Shown: piece by piece, positions 41,801 through 53,800 of the stretch
Layout of the letters: every line of letters begins with the position of its first letter
How positions within the stretch are numbered: the stretch's first letter is position 1
NCBI RefSeq assembly: GCF_000002075.1
Contig: NW_004797358.1
Location: forward strand, 512,313-576,312
Reading direction: 5' to 3'
DNA length: 64,000 nucleotides
Source: Aplysia californica
Lineage: Eukaryota; Mollusca; Gastropoda; Aplysiida; Aplysiidae
Notes under the pieces: generated by a model
Told to the model about the DNA's origin: nothing
Seen by the model: only the letters and a program-made list of their open reading frames with translations
Database searches by the model: none
Translations under genes and position numbers: made by a program

Positions 41801-44800
41801 GATTGATAAGAGTAGGAGGCTACACTCGCCATGCAGGCAACATTCACAATGAACTCTGACCAAAACTGAAGAACCTATAGTCGGAATAAGATAAATATTG
41901 AGAATCTTCGGAATGGGAATGTGGCTGCCTGACTTTATGAAGTAGGAACAAGGGAGCATATTCTCAAAATCAGTTACATTGCAGGTTGAAGAATCAACAG
42001 TCAGCCACCCTTGAGATCTAGCAGGTGAACACAAAAAAGAAAGAAGAAGAGCTTAGTTTCGTTTCAATCCAGACTACATTGAAGCCAAATATTGTAGAAT
42101 TGACCGAGATGAAACTCTTGGGTAGATTGAGAGTGAGATTTTGTCCTACTGTGTATCCTCAGCCGACAGAGTAAGTAGTTTGACTTGTAGTGCCTTTTTC
42201 TGTGCTAGGCAGTCAGTTGTGCTTTCTATTAGACAACAGTGACTATTTTCACAGGTAAAAGACAGACTTCATATTGTCGTTTTATAAATTACATTGATAA
42301 ATTTGTGACTTGCCTTTGTTGATATTTGTGTGAGTAACAAATGAAAAAGTTGGCTATGTATGAAGCAGAGAGTGACTGTCAATGCCCTTTCCATTCCAGA
42401 ACTGCTCAGTGTTTGCTACATGGGTAACATATGTCCAGAAGGTTCCAGGTGTGTGGCTACTGACTCTCATCCAAAATGTGAAGGTAAGAGCAGAGCAGTG
42501 GCGGTGGGTAGTGAAGGGCTCATGGGCTTGAGCCCCCCCCCCTCCCCATCCCCCAACTCTATCCCAAAGCAAATGTAAATAATGAAATAAGCAATTGAAA
42601 CTGTTATGATTGCACGCAATGAACACAGAGCTATCAACTTGGTGGCTTGCTCGTTTATCCAATCACTGTTGCCGCCGCTTACAACTATAGTAACCTTACA
42701 GTCAATCAAATGTCTTTAGGGCTCAGCAAAGGATGAGCCTGTTCCCACGGACCCTCATTAATGATATTTTTCTTGTAAAAAGGTTGAAGACTTTGAAAAA
42801 AAAATATCACTGCAAAGAGGGCTCATGCTGTCCTAGCCCTGACAATGGGGTGAAATTTTACGACACACTTTTCCCCAGTAACACAGTCACCTACGCTCCC
42901 ATTGGACCTTTGTTAGGTGCAGTCTACTTTCCTCTACTACAAGGCCTAATCCAGTTCGTGGAGTGATGTGTATGCATGTTTGTGTGTTTGCCGCTGAGAT
43001 TTAACTGTTATTAATTACATCAAGCCACTTTTGAGGCAACTTTTTCATCAGATGAAAATTAATTAGAGAAGTTTGGTGGGGAAATAGTTTCGTCCCCAGC
43101 ATCAGGAAGAATTTAACGTAGAACAAAGAGAAGGAAGACAGAGGTGATTCTTCTCATTTGAATGGTTCTCAAAATGCCATGGCTCACCGTGAGTATTGAA
43201 AAATCACTGTTGTTTTGTTCTTATTGCTTTTTGTTTGGTGGTAAAGAAGTGAAAGCAGCCTAAGCCCCACCTAAATTTTGGTCCACCCACTGCCACTGGA
43301 GCAGAGGAATAGAAAAAAGTAAACCTGATGCCTTTTTTATCCATTGATCCGTTTATCCCTGGATCCATGTCAGCTTGTATCTACAAGGTGCTGCTGTCTG
43401 AACATGCAATCAGTATGTCTTTGTGATCATTTTATGTCCCCTTACTCAAATCATGTCATTTCCCCTCCATTTGCTAATTTTCAGATCTTGTCTTCTCTAT
43501 CCTTTAAAATCCTTCCCATTGTAACAAATGGGATGTGTGGTGAAGAAATGATTGAAGAGAAAGGGCTTACTTCTCCCTCGATTTGTCAGATGAAAGAAAG
43601 TCACTTTGTGCCCCACTATTTACAAAACATAGGTTTTTGCAAGCTGCTGCCCCCCCCCCCCTCCTTTTTTTTCTCCAAAATAATTCCTAAAAAGCTAAAC
43701 GGCAGCAAAAAGATGACAATACTAGGAGGACGGTGTGTGGGCAACCACAAAAACAAACATGAAAAGTGAAATGTGTGTAGATGTGCAATAATTGTTGATG
43801 AAAGCCATGACTTTGCTAAATGCCTGTTTCGTCAGTGCCATGTGACTATGGAGAGTTCCGTGAGAGGGATGCAGGCTGTGAGATGTGTCCTAACGGAACC
43901 ACGACACTGGTCCAAGAAGCAATATCCCGACACATGTGTGTCCGTGAGTAGGCCTACTTATCCGTGTACACTTGTGGTTTTGTTGTTGAAGTGGAAAGTT
44001 CTACTGGATTCAGAATCAGCTGCCAGATACATGTAAATCTGTTTATGTTTCTATGTGCTCCCGTCTCTCAGTTTGGTTTTTGCCTGGCAGTATGAGAAAA
44101 TAGTACTAATGTAAAGTTGCTCCTGACATAGAAAGCCAGATCAACATGCTATTTTTGCAGGACTGGATGGAATAATACGTGCTGTTAGGAAGAAGAGGCA
44201 TGGATAAATTCAGATTGTTTTCATGTCATATGTCCTCAGGCAACTGTTCATTGGGCCAGGTGTTGAGTCTGGAAACTTTAGAGTGTCAAGACTGCCCAGA
44301 TGGTTTCTACCCAGACTCTGATCCTCCTGTGTGCTATGTCAACTCCAGTAAGTTCCAAGGCAGTCAATGTTTCCTGAGACTGAGAAATAGACAAAGTAGC
44401 CATGACAGTTGTGTAGAACCTGTGTTCCTGTCTTTGGGATTGCATGGATAGCATTCCTCCCCATAGTGCAAGTGTAGAGCTGGCTTTATTTATTCCTTTT
44501 ACTTTAATAGTACAATACAATTCCTTATCAACATTAAACCCTTTGCCTGATAAAGGAAAGTGGTTTTCTTTGTTTCTGAAATATGCTTTTGACAAAGTAT
44601 TAGTTTGGATGGGTGGATGATGATGATGAAACCTTTGGATGAACTGACTTGATGGCTGAATGCTTTTCTTGCTCTGACAGCGCTACCTGTTGAAAATCGC
44701 AGGATGGACATCCACATGACAGTAACACTTGTGATCAACAGATGTGATGAAGAAAACACTTACTTCAGCAAAGCCAATATCACTCATGGGCTCAAGGACA

Positions 44801-47800
44801 TTGCCAGAGGAATGATCGCTGCAAGATTTTACAAGTACCAGGATTTGTCAAGAACTATATACCTGTGAGTTTGCTGGGGGGTTTTTTATGCGAAGATATT
44901 CTTTTTGTCTTTTTTTATTTTGGCAAGTTGAACGGGAGGAGCGACCTTCTTGGTCCATTTCCTATGCTTGTTGCCTGAGATCAAATCTAAGTAGGCCTAC
45001 AAACATAAGTTAGGCATACAAAAATCTCTTGATACGTGCTTTTAAGTTTGCATAGCTACAGCGGTTACTAGATAAATGACCGCCATCTTGAAAATAACCA
45101 ATGAATTTCAATTCCCTTAGGCTTTCTTATTTATGACCAAATTTGACCAAATTTGGGGAGTGTATACCTGAACCAGTCCCTATCAATGTAACAGCAAGTT
45201 CTTTTCAATAAATGTAAAAAAAAAAAGTTGAGAATTTCAAATTTATGTAAACCTTTTCTAAGTTTAGGTTGTGTAATCGTTTGCCAATGATGGAAAAGCG
45301 TTATTTTTTACATAAGTATCTCTCTGTTACATATATGGCAGCCTTGTTTCATGAAAGTTTCATGTCAAAAGGATAAAAATTAAGGAAGGAGTAGGGGAAA
45401 ACTAAAAAAAAACAACATTTTGACAAAAACAACAGTTATTATGAAAATTAATCATATTTTAACCCTCTGTCATGTTTTTAAAGGCAATATACAACGAGAA
45501 TAAAGATTTTCTGAATTGTCTCCTTGCTAATTTTTTACAAAGAACTGGTTGATCTTAAAAAATCAGCCAACATCTCAATTTGCATAGCTTGCCACAAAAT
45601 CGGCCAAACTGAGGGTCATTACCTCCCGTTAATGTGGTGAGTTAACTCATTCGCTACGCCGAGCCGTGGGCAGCGGCGCTGTGAAAGTGATTTCCATACG
45701 CCAAGCCACCCTCGTGAGCTCGAGAGCGGATCTATAATTCTAGCTTAGATTTTATTCCAATCCACATATCTATGTTAAAATAAAGGTTACAATATAACAT
45801 TGACTTCCGGATCAAGAATTTTCACCGAATATCGGAAATTTTGATTCAGTTTTGAATCACAATTTCGAAGTTTATGCGACTTTGTTTTATCGCAATCCCC
45901 AAATTATAGCCCAGACACCAGTCCTAGTACTTTTACACAACAAAATGTATCATTGTTTTTCTCCCTAAAGAAATGTAGGACTCTTCTTTAGAAAAGTGAT
46001 ACTATTGGACACAAATTGCCTGTGGTCTGTTATTGAGAAATCAATATTTTTCAGTGCTAGTTCTTGGTCAAGATCTAAATTGGTTTGTGAATGCATCTTG
46101 TCCTTTTTTCAAGATTTAAAAACATTTATTTTTCAATATATCAGACGTTATGATCCAAATGTACGAATTTTATGGAACGTACATAAACACTGCAAATTTT
46201 TCAATATTTTCCAATTCTATATTCATTTATGGTTATTTTGATGTATCTTTTGACAAGGTGCAAACATATTTTTTGAGTTTCACCAAAGAATATTGATTTT
46301 TTTAATTTTCAAATTTTATCTGCATCCAAGTAAAATTGTTTTGCATATTCTCCTCTTACTGGAACCAAAGTTGAGAAATACAAATACACAAATAAACATT
46401 ACAGATGTATTCAACAAACCATACTGAAAATTTTGGAACATAATATGTTGATATTTATTGGAATTTGTGGTCCCAAAGCCTGGGAGCAAAGAAAATGCCC
46501 AGAAGACTGGCAGAAAGCCATAGTGGTACCATTATGTAAAAAAAAAAAGGCAACAAATGCGACTGCACAAAATACAGAGGCATTTCCTTGATAAGCCACT
46601 CAGGGAAAATATGTGCAAACATACTAGAGCAGTGCATAAGACCTATTTTAGAGAGAAATCTGAGCAAAGCTCAGTTTGGATTTCGAAAGGGAAGAGGATG
46701 CACGGATGCTGTATTCGTGTTACGACAGATATGCGAGAAAACAATCGAACACAACAAAGAATCCAACATCGTCTTTATAAACCAGGAGAAGGCTTTTGAC
46801 AGAGTGAACCATGCAAAACTCTGGAAGACACTCGAAAAGTATGGCGTCAGAGGACAAATGTTAGATAATATCAGAGCTCTATATACCAACAGCAGAAGCT
46901 CACTAAGAACAAAGGAAGGCAATACAGACTGGTTCAAAGTAAGATCTGGAGTACGACAGGGATGCATTCATCTCCCCTCATGTTTATAATATATAATACA
47001 CTTAGCGTCAATAAAAACAAGACACATTTTAATTGCGTGTTTCATGAAAAGTCGAAAAATTTGAGCTGAAATTTTCTACACATGATTGTGAACACTTGAC
47101 GCTCCTGATCAGCCTGCATTTATGATCAGGAGCCCAGTTAATAAAGCTCAGGTCTTGTTTTGTTAAAAACCGTGTTTTGTCATTTTTCTCGAACGTTTAT
47201 GTTTTTTAAAATTTTATTTTATGGGTTTAACACATCTTTTATCTGTAGCCGAGAATAAAACGCTAAAAGTTTCATTTCAAAACTTCTAAATCTAAAGATA
47301 CAGCATGCCGCGTTTAACGAACGAAGAACGCAATCAGTCTGTTGGTATGCTGAGGGCCAATACGCCAGTAGCGAATGTTGCAAGGACCTTCAATGTGACA
47401 AGAGACACGATATATCGACTAATGAATCGTTTGCAGACGTCTGGATCCGTGCAGGATGGTCCCTTGACAGGTCGTCCTAGAGCTACCACACCAGCCCATG
47501 ACTAGTACATTCGGGTCTTGCACCTACGAGATCGCTTCCGGCCTGCTACCAAGACAGTCAGGGAGTTGACGGGACGGAGAACCATATGTGCCCCGACTGT
47601 GCGCCGACGCCTCAGAGCTCAAGGTCTCATTCCTAGACGTATCCGCCTGCTCCCGAGGCACCGCCGAGTCAGACTCAACTGGGCCCGCCTGCACCGACGA
47701 TGGATTTTGAGACAGTGGGATAATGTGATGTTCACAGATGAGTGTCGTTTCCAACTGCAAAGCAATGATGGAAGGCAGCATGTCTACAGAAGGATTAATG

Positions 47801-50800
47801 AACGTTTCTCTAACAGTTGTGTGAGTTCAGTTGGAGATAGGCATTGTGTCATGGCCTGGGGTGGGATAACCAGCACCGGCCGCACATACCTCGTTTTCAT
47901 CAACGGGAACCTCACCGCCAGACGCTACATTGATGAAATCATTCGCCCGCACGTCCTCCCGTTCTTGGCTCGCAATGGAAACACCATATTCCAACAGGAC
48001 AATGCTCCAGCTCACCGTGCCCCCCTAACCACAAACTTTTTTATCATCAACAATGTGAATGTTCTCAATCCATGGCCGGCTTTGAGTCCGGATCTGAACC
48101 CCATCGAACATCTTTGGGATATGATGAAAAGGCAGCTCAGAGCCCTTAGACCTCAGCCGGTCACCTTGGATCAGCTACGTACTGCATTTACAAACATATG
48201 GAACAACATTCCACAGCATTCCATACAAAGACTTGTGCGAACCATGCGGCAGAGGTGCACCGAAGTCGCCAATGCCCATGGTGGCTATACGCGGTATTAA
48301 CTGTGACTTTTCATTTTAGGGTATACAATTAAAAGATCAAATTTCAGGTAATAAAGTTCATTTTAAAAAATTGTTTTTTGTGTAATTGATTTGTAAAATG
48401 TTCAAACCTTCCTTATAGAGAGATTGTTTCTGGTTAAAATCAGTCTTTCAATACAAAAAACACTAAAAAAGGGGTGTCTGGTTTTTTTAAACGCCAAGTA
48501 TATATACTGAAAGCTATTAAAAATGCAACATTTCAAAAAGTTATTAAAAAGCCAAATATGCTCTGATGGTCACAATTTTTGGAGACACAAGTGAGTAGTT
48601 GTAAGTCCACACACCCATGCACGATTTTTGCTTTTTCCATGAGTACTTTTCATCACAATACACCAAACTATGCTTTAGTAAAATGTGTTCATTAGTTGCT
48701 ATATTATAAAAAAATACAAAATTACCAGGTAGCTGACCCATAGCTCATTCCAAACAAAAGTCCTAACTTTTTAAAAATCTATTTTTTATATTTCTTTCAT
48801 TACAAGACTCCTCAACTTAGCGAAGCTGATTGCAACTTTTGCTTCCGCCTTATTCATGGTGGAAAATCTGCCTAAGAAGCAGCGATATGGCTAAAATGCA
48901 GTGCTTGTATTGGTCTCGACTTATATAAAGATTTTAGCACTCTTGAAATGTCCAGGAGGGGTCAAGAATAGGACAGTCTCGAGTGACCGGCCATGATCAA
49001 CTGAGGCAGATTTTGATGTCGCATCTGCGAAATCGTTTCGTTTCTCAAAAGTAGCAGCTCAAGGCATGCACGGAGTGCGGGAAAATGTTTATGTCATCAG
49101 TGTGAGGCGCGGAACAGTAAGTACAGGACTTAAATCAAGAACGCCTTATTAAAGACTGCAATTAACGAAGCCGCAACAACAGCGCCGTCTTCACGGTGCC
49201 AAACAGCACAAAGAAAAAATCAGAATCTCTCAGTCATCCAACACGACACTCCTGCCCTTGCACTGCCCATTTAGAAAACAACACAGATTCTGGAAGATCA
49301 TAACATGAATGTCATGGACTGGCCAGTGTATGTACTCGACATGGCTCCAACAGCACATGTATGGGATGAACCGCAAAGTGTGTTCCGATTTGTGAAAATA
49401 TAGCTATTGGAAGATTACGCTGCCGCGAAAGTGGGACAGAATTTCTCAACAAAACGTTGAAAATGTTATAAAATCCTTGCGAAGAAGTGTTTTGGTCTGT
49501 TTAGATGTTAATGATGGCCAAACAATTTGCTTGTAAAGTTACCTGGCGGTCCGATGCGTCGGGTCTGTCAGGGGGCCCCCGTCCAAGATAGGTGTTGCCT
49601 CGTCGTGGTCCTGAGTTCTACTGAATACCTCAGTGAGTCTCTCAGACGATGTCTCTATTTTTCGCGCCGGGCTCTTGACGTCATCCAAGGGCGTGCCACT
49701 CCCCTAATTATCTAGTTCCCACAGTAAAGATAAGAGTCATGTCCCTTGACATCACATTTACTAAGGGTACAAGATCTTTATTGAGCTTCGATTTGTGTTT
49801 TTCTGCAAATTTGTTTTAAGGGGGTACGCCGAGAGAATGTATCGAAATCATTTATGTATGTATCAAAATAGTTCACATTTGTTTGAAATTGAATGAACTT
49901 AAAAAAACAAACTTCTTTTGATTTATATTCATTTGATACAGACGTGGTCAGACTATGTGAACGAAGTGTTGCGTTTTTAATGGCGTTCAGTATATATGGA
50001 CGCAAGACGCAAACCAAAGCCCAGAAAGCCTAAATAAATTTCTGTTGGCAGACGACCAATGTCTTATTCATCATGACCAACAAAGCATGTGAGAAATTCA
50101 ACATGAAAATAAGCACATCGAAAACAGAAGTTATGAAAGTGAGCCAAAACCATAGTCCCCTGAACATCCATGTCAATAGTAAACAACTGAAACAGGTGAA
50201 GAAGTTAAAATATCTTGGCAGCACTTTTGTTGAAAACGGGTCCAAAGACAGAGAAATAGAAATGCAAACACAAAAAGCCAACGCTGTCACCTACCAGCTC
50301 GCACCCCTCCTGTCTCATCCAAACATCTCCATGGACACAAAGAGACAGCTTATCACCTCAATATTCATACCAACATTATGTTATCAGTGCCAGACCTGGA
50401 CAGAGGATAAAGAAGTAAAGTAAAAGTAAGTAAAGACATGTGAACTGCGCGCTAGTCACCATCTCATGTCACCCCCCAGAAAAAAAATTGTCCACAAGCC
50501 GAAAATAATACGTAGCGAATGAGTTAAAAGTAGGTGTGTACGACATCGTACAGCTTCATGTATTGTTTTTGTCATTGGTTGTAGACAGAAGCTAGTGTGC
50601 ATACAGAATTAATGTATTTTCCTTCTGTGCACTATTCTCTTTTTCAGAAATGAATAAATTTCTTCGTATCAATTGAAGTTTTCGGGTCTCAAAGCAATAT
50701 GCATTAGACTTCAAGTATGTGATGAATGCTTTGCTATTTTTGCTCCTTCTAGAGAAACACTTTTCTCCATTTTGTTTAAACTTAAAATGAGTAAGAGGAC

Positions 50801-53800
50801 AAGGTTTGAAGAAGATTAATTATTCATTGTTAGTTGAAGAGCAGCGTGGTAAAATGTGTCTGTGGCAGTGTTCTTAGTGTCCTTACTAAGAAAGTTATTT
50901 GTACAATATGATTCCCCACAGTGGTCTGTGTGAGCCAGAGTGTGTGAACATTCTCTCTGGCCCTCTGAATGAGAAGGAAGTGTGTGTCCCAGACTGTGGA
51001 GGGACTACCCCCTGTGACCGTTTCCTGAGCAAAGTCAGTGTACAAGTCTACAATGCCTGGTGAGAAGTGAACCTTTGGTCTTGCAGCTCTCAAGTGACTG
51101 GGTAGAAAAAGACTGTGTCTTGTTGCTTTGAGGTGGTTTTTGCATCCACTGATATTTTATTAATTTTTATTGAGATAACTGCTGTAAACAAAGACTTTTT
51201 CTGTTACCGTGATGTGCTGTTGTGAAAATAATTTCTTTTTCCTTTTTCCATGATGTGATTTTATTGTAATGTTATGTTTTCCTGCTACCTTGAGACGGTT
51301 TTGCTGTGTACCAATAATTTTGTCTTTGTTGCCAGGAAGCGGTGTTGCAGTGGACAGACATTGTTTGTATTGGTATGTGGAGTGTAAAAGTGTGGGGTTT
51401 TTCTTACCCGCAGGGAGCTGGCACAGTCACAGACAGCATCAAGACATAACCGTAGCAGTGTTGATGTTCTACTGGAACACTTTTATGACCTGACTCCACT
51501 TTACGAAATTTCCTACTCTGAGCCAGAATTTGTAAGTAAAATAGCTGTGATGTGCAGCTAGCTTTCATGTTATTGTATATATAAACTATAAGGTATGACA
51601 TAAAGTTTTCTATAAATGTTGGAGATGTTAAGGTAAGTACGAAAGATAATAAGAAACATTAATGAAAATACTACTAGATGGAAATAGTTAGGCCTAATGA
51701 GAACTGTAATTTTTAAGTGAAGTGCCCTTTGGAAGAATGGCTCTTTTAACTCATTCGCTACGCCGAGCAGTGGGGGGCAGCGCGGCTAAATATCCGTCAG
51801 TACGCTAAGCCGCCTCCGGCGGCGCGAGAACCGATCTTCAATTATAGCTTAGATTCTATTCCAATCCACATATCCATGATAAAATAAAGGTCATAATATA
51901 ATGTTAACTTCCGGGTCAAGCATCTCCACTGAAAATCTGAAATTTAGATTCAGTTTTGAAACGCGATTTCGTAGTTTATTCGACTGTTTTATCGCGGTGA
52001 CAAAATTATAGCTTTTTGTAATTTTACACAACAAAATCTATCATTATTTTGCCCACTAAATAAGTGTAGGACTCTTTTTTTATAATATTGATACGATTGG
52101 ACTCATATTGCCAATGCACTGTTATTGAGAAATCAATATTTTTGAGTGCTAGATCTAGATCTAGATCTAAATAGTCAAAATATTTTTTTCTCCCCAAAAT
52201 CACTACTTTTTGATGAAATTACTTAAAAAAGTGCCACTCAAGACATGTATAGGTTTATTCCACATGCAATTCTGAATAATTCCATATAAGATACGAGAGG
52301 ATTTTTTTTCTGTTTGTGATCGTTTTTCAAACTTCTAAAATTTTTTATTTTTTTTTCAATATCGGATGTTATGTTCAAAATGTACAAATATTATGGAATG
52401 TAGGTAAATAATTGCAAACTTTTCAATATTTTCCAGTTCTATTTTGATTTATGGTTATTTTGATGTATCATTTGACTAGGTGCAAACATATTTTTTGAGT
52501 TTCACCAAAGATTATAAATTTTTTATTTTCAAATTTTATCCGCATCCAATCAAAACTGTGTTGCCTAATCGTCTCTTACAGGAACCAAAGTTGAAAAATA
52601 CATAAATAAACATTACAGATGTATTCTACAAGCCATACTGAAAATATTGGTATATAATACGTTGATATTTATTTGAATTTGTTGCCCCAAAGACCTTTTA
52701 ACTGCCCACTAGTCATCATCTCTTTCGCTCTCCCCCCCAAAAAAGTTCGTCCACAAGCCGAAAATAATACGTAGCGAATGAGTTAAGACTCAGTTGGATG
52801 TTTTGAACATTGGGTGTGATGTTGCTTGACAGATGGAGAATATATGTGAGGCAGCGTCGGGGTGAAATTAGGCACTCGTCAAAATAATCAAAGTGAAGAA
52901 ACTGGCATTTTTCTGCCGGTTTGTGAATTTTTATTAAATTTTTGTTTTGTGGCTCAAAACCTTTCATGCCCATTAACTCATTCGCTACGCCGAGCTGTGG
53001 GCAGCGGCACGAAGTGTCTTCCGTACGCCAAGCCGACCACGACGGCTCAGGAACCGATCTATAATTCTAGCTTAAATTTTATTCCAATCCACATATCCTT
53101 GTTAAAATAATGGTTATAATATAACATTGATTTCCCGGTCAAGCGTTTCCACCAAAAATCAGAAGTTTAGATTCAGTTTTGAATCGCCATTTCGAAGTTT
53201 ATGCGACTTTATTTTATCGCTCTGCCGAAATTATAGCTCAGGCACCAGTCTTATAGTACTTTAATACAACAAAATGTATCATTATTTTGCTCACTAAAGA
53301 AATGTAGGACTCCTCTTTTGAATATTGATACTATTGGACTCAAATTGCCAGTGATCTGTTATTGAGAAATCAAAATTTTTAAGTGCTAGATGTAGGTCTA
53401 GATCTAAATTGTCCCAAAAAAATGTTTCTCCCCGAAATCACTATTTTTGGGTGAAATTACACTGAAAGTAACTAAGACATGTATAAGTTTATTCCAAATG
53501 CAATTTTGAATAATTTCATATAAGATACGAGTGCTTTTTTCTGTTTGTGAATGCATTTTGTCATTTTTTCAAGATTATAAAATTTTTAATATCGGATGTT
53601 ATGATCCAAATGTACACATTTTATGGAATGTATTTAAATAACTGCAATTTTTTCAATATTTTCCTCTTCTATTTTCATTTATGGATATTTTGAAGTATCT
53701 TTTTACTAGGTGCAATCATATTTTTTTAGTTTCACCAAAGATTATTAACTTGATTAATTTTATGGTTATATTTTAAAATTTTATCGGCATATGATTTTAT

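Larger units (their letters stand above)
46479..50431 (+). mobile_element. 5'-truncated LINE RT, split by two Tc1-like elements
   Basis: 46588-46989 encodes [15 protein letters not shown]-like RT motif 1, [40 protein letters not shown] and [11 protein letters not shown]. Past the transposons, 50040-50423 continues with FLLADDQCL-type catalytic motif, [38 protein letters not shown] and [19 protein letters not shown]. An AAGT-rich tail ends at about 50431. Frame changes occur near 46575 and 46965. The split point is a TATATA within the codons of the FIIYMD motif. Inserted in TTAA-A. Confidence 0.82.
45646..50523 (+). mobile_element. TTAA-A element, copy split by a LINE and two Tc1-like transposons
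   Basis: Left end CTCATTCGCTACGCCGAGCC, right end ATAATACGTAGCGAATGAG, flanked by TTAA (45642-45645, 50524-50527). Unit 0 intron 13 has the single GTGTGTTAAAAGTGGG, the empty site. Without the insert about 0.93 kb. Confidence 0.85.
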
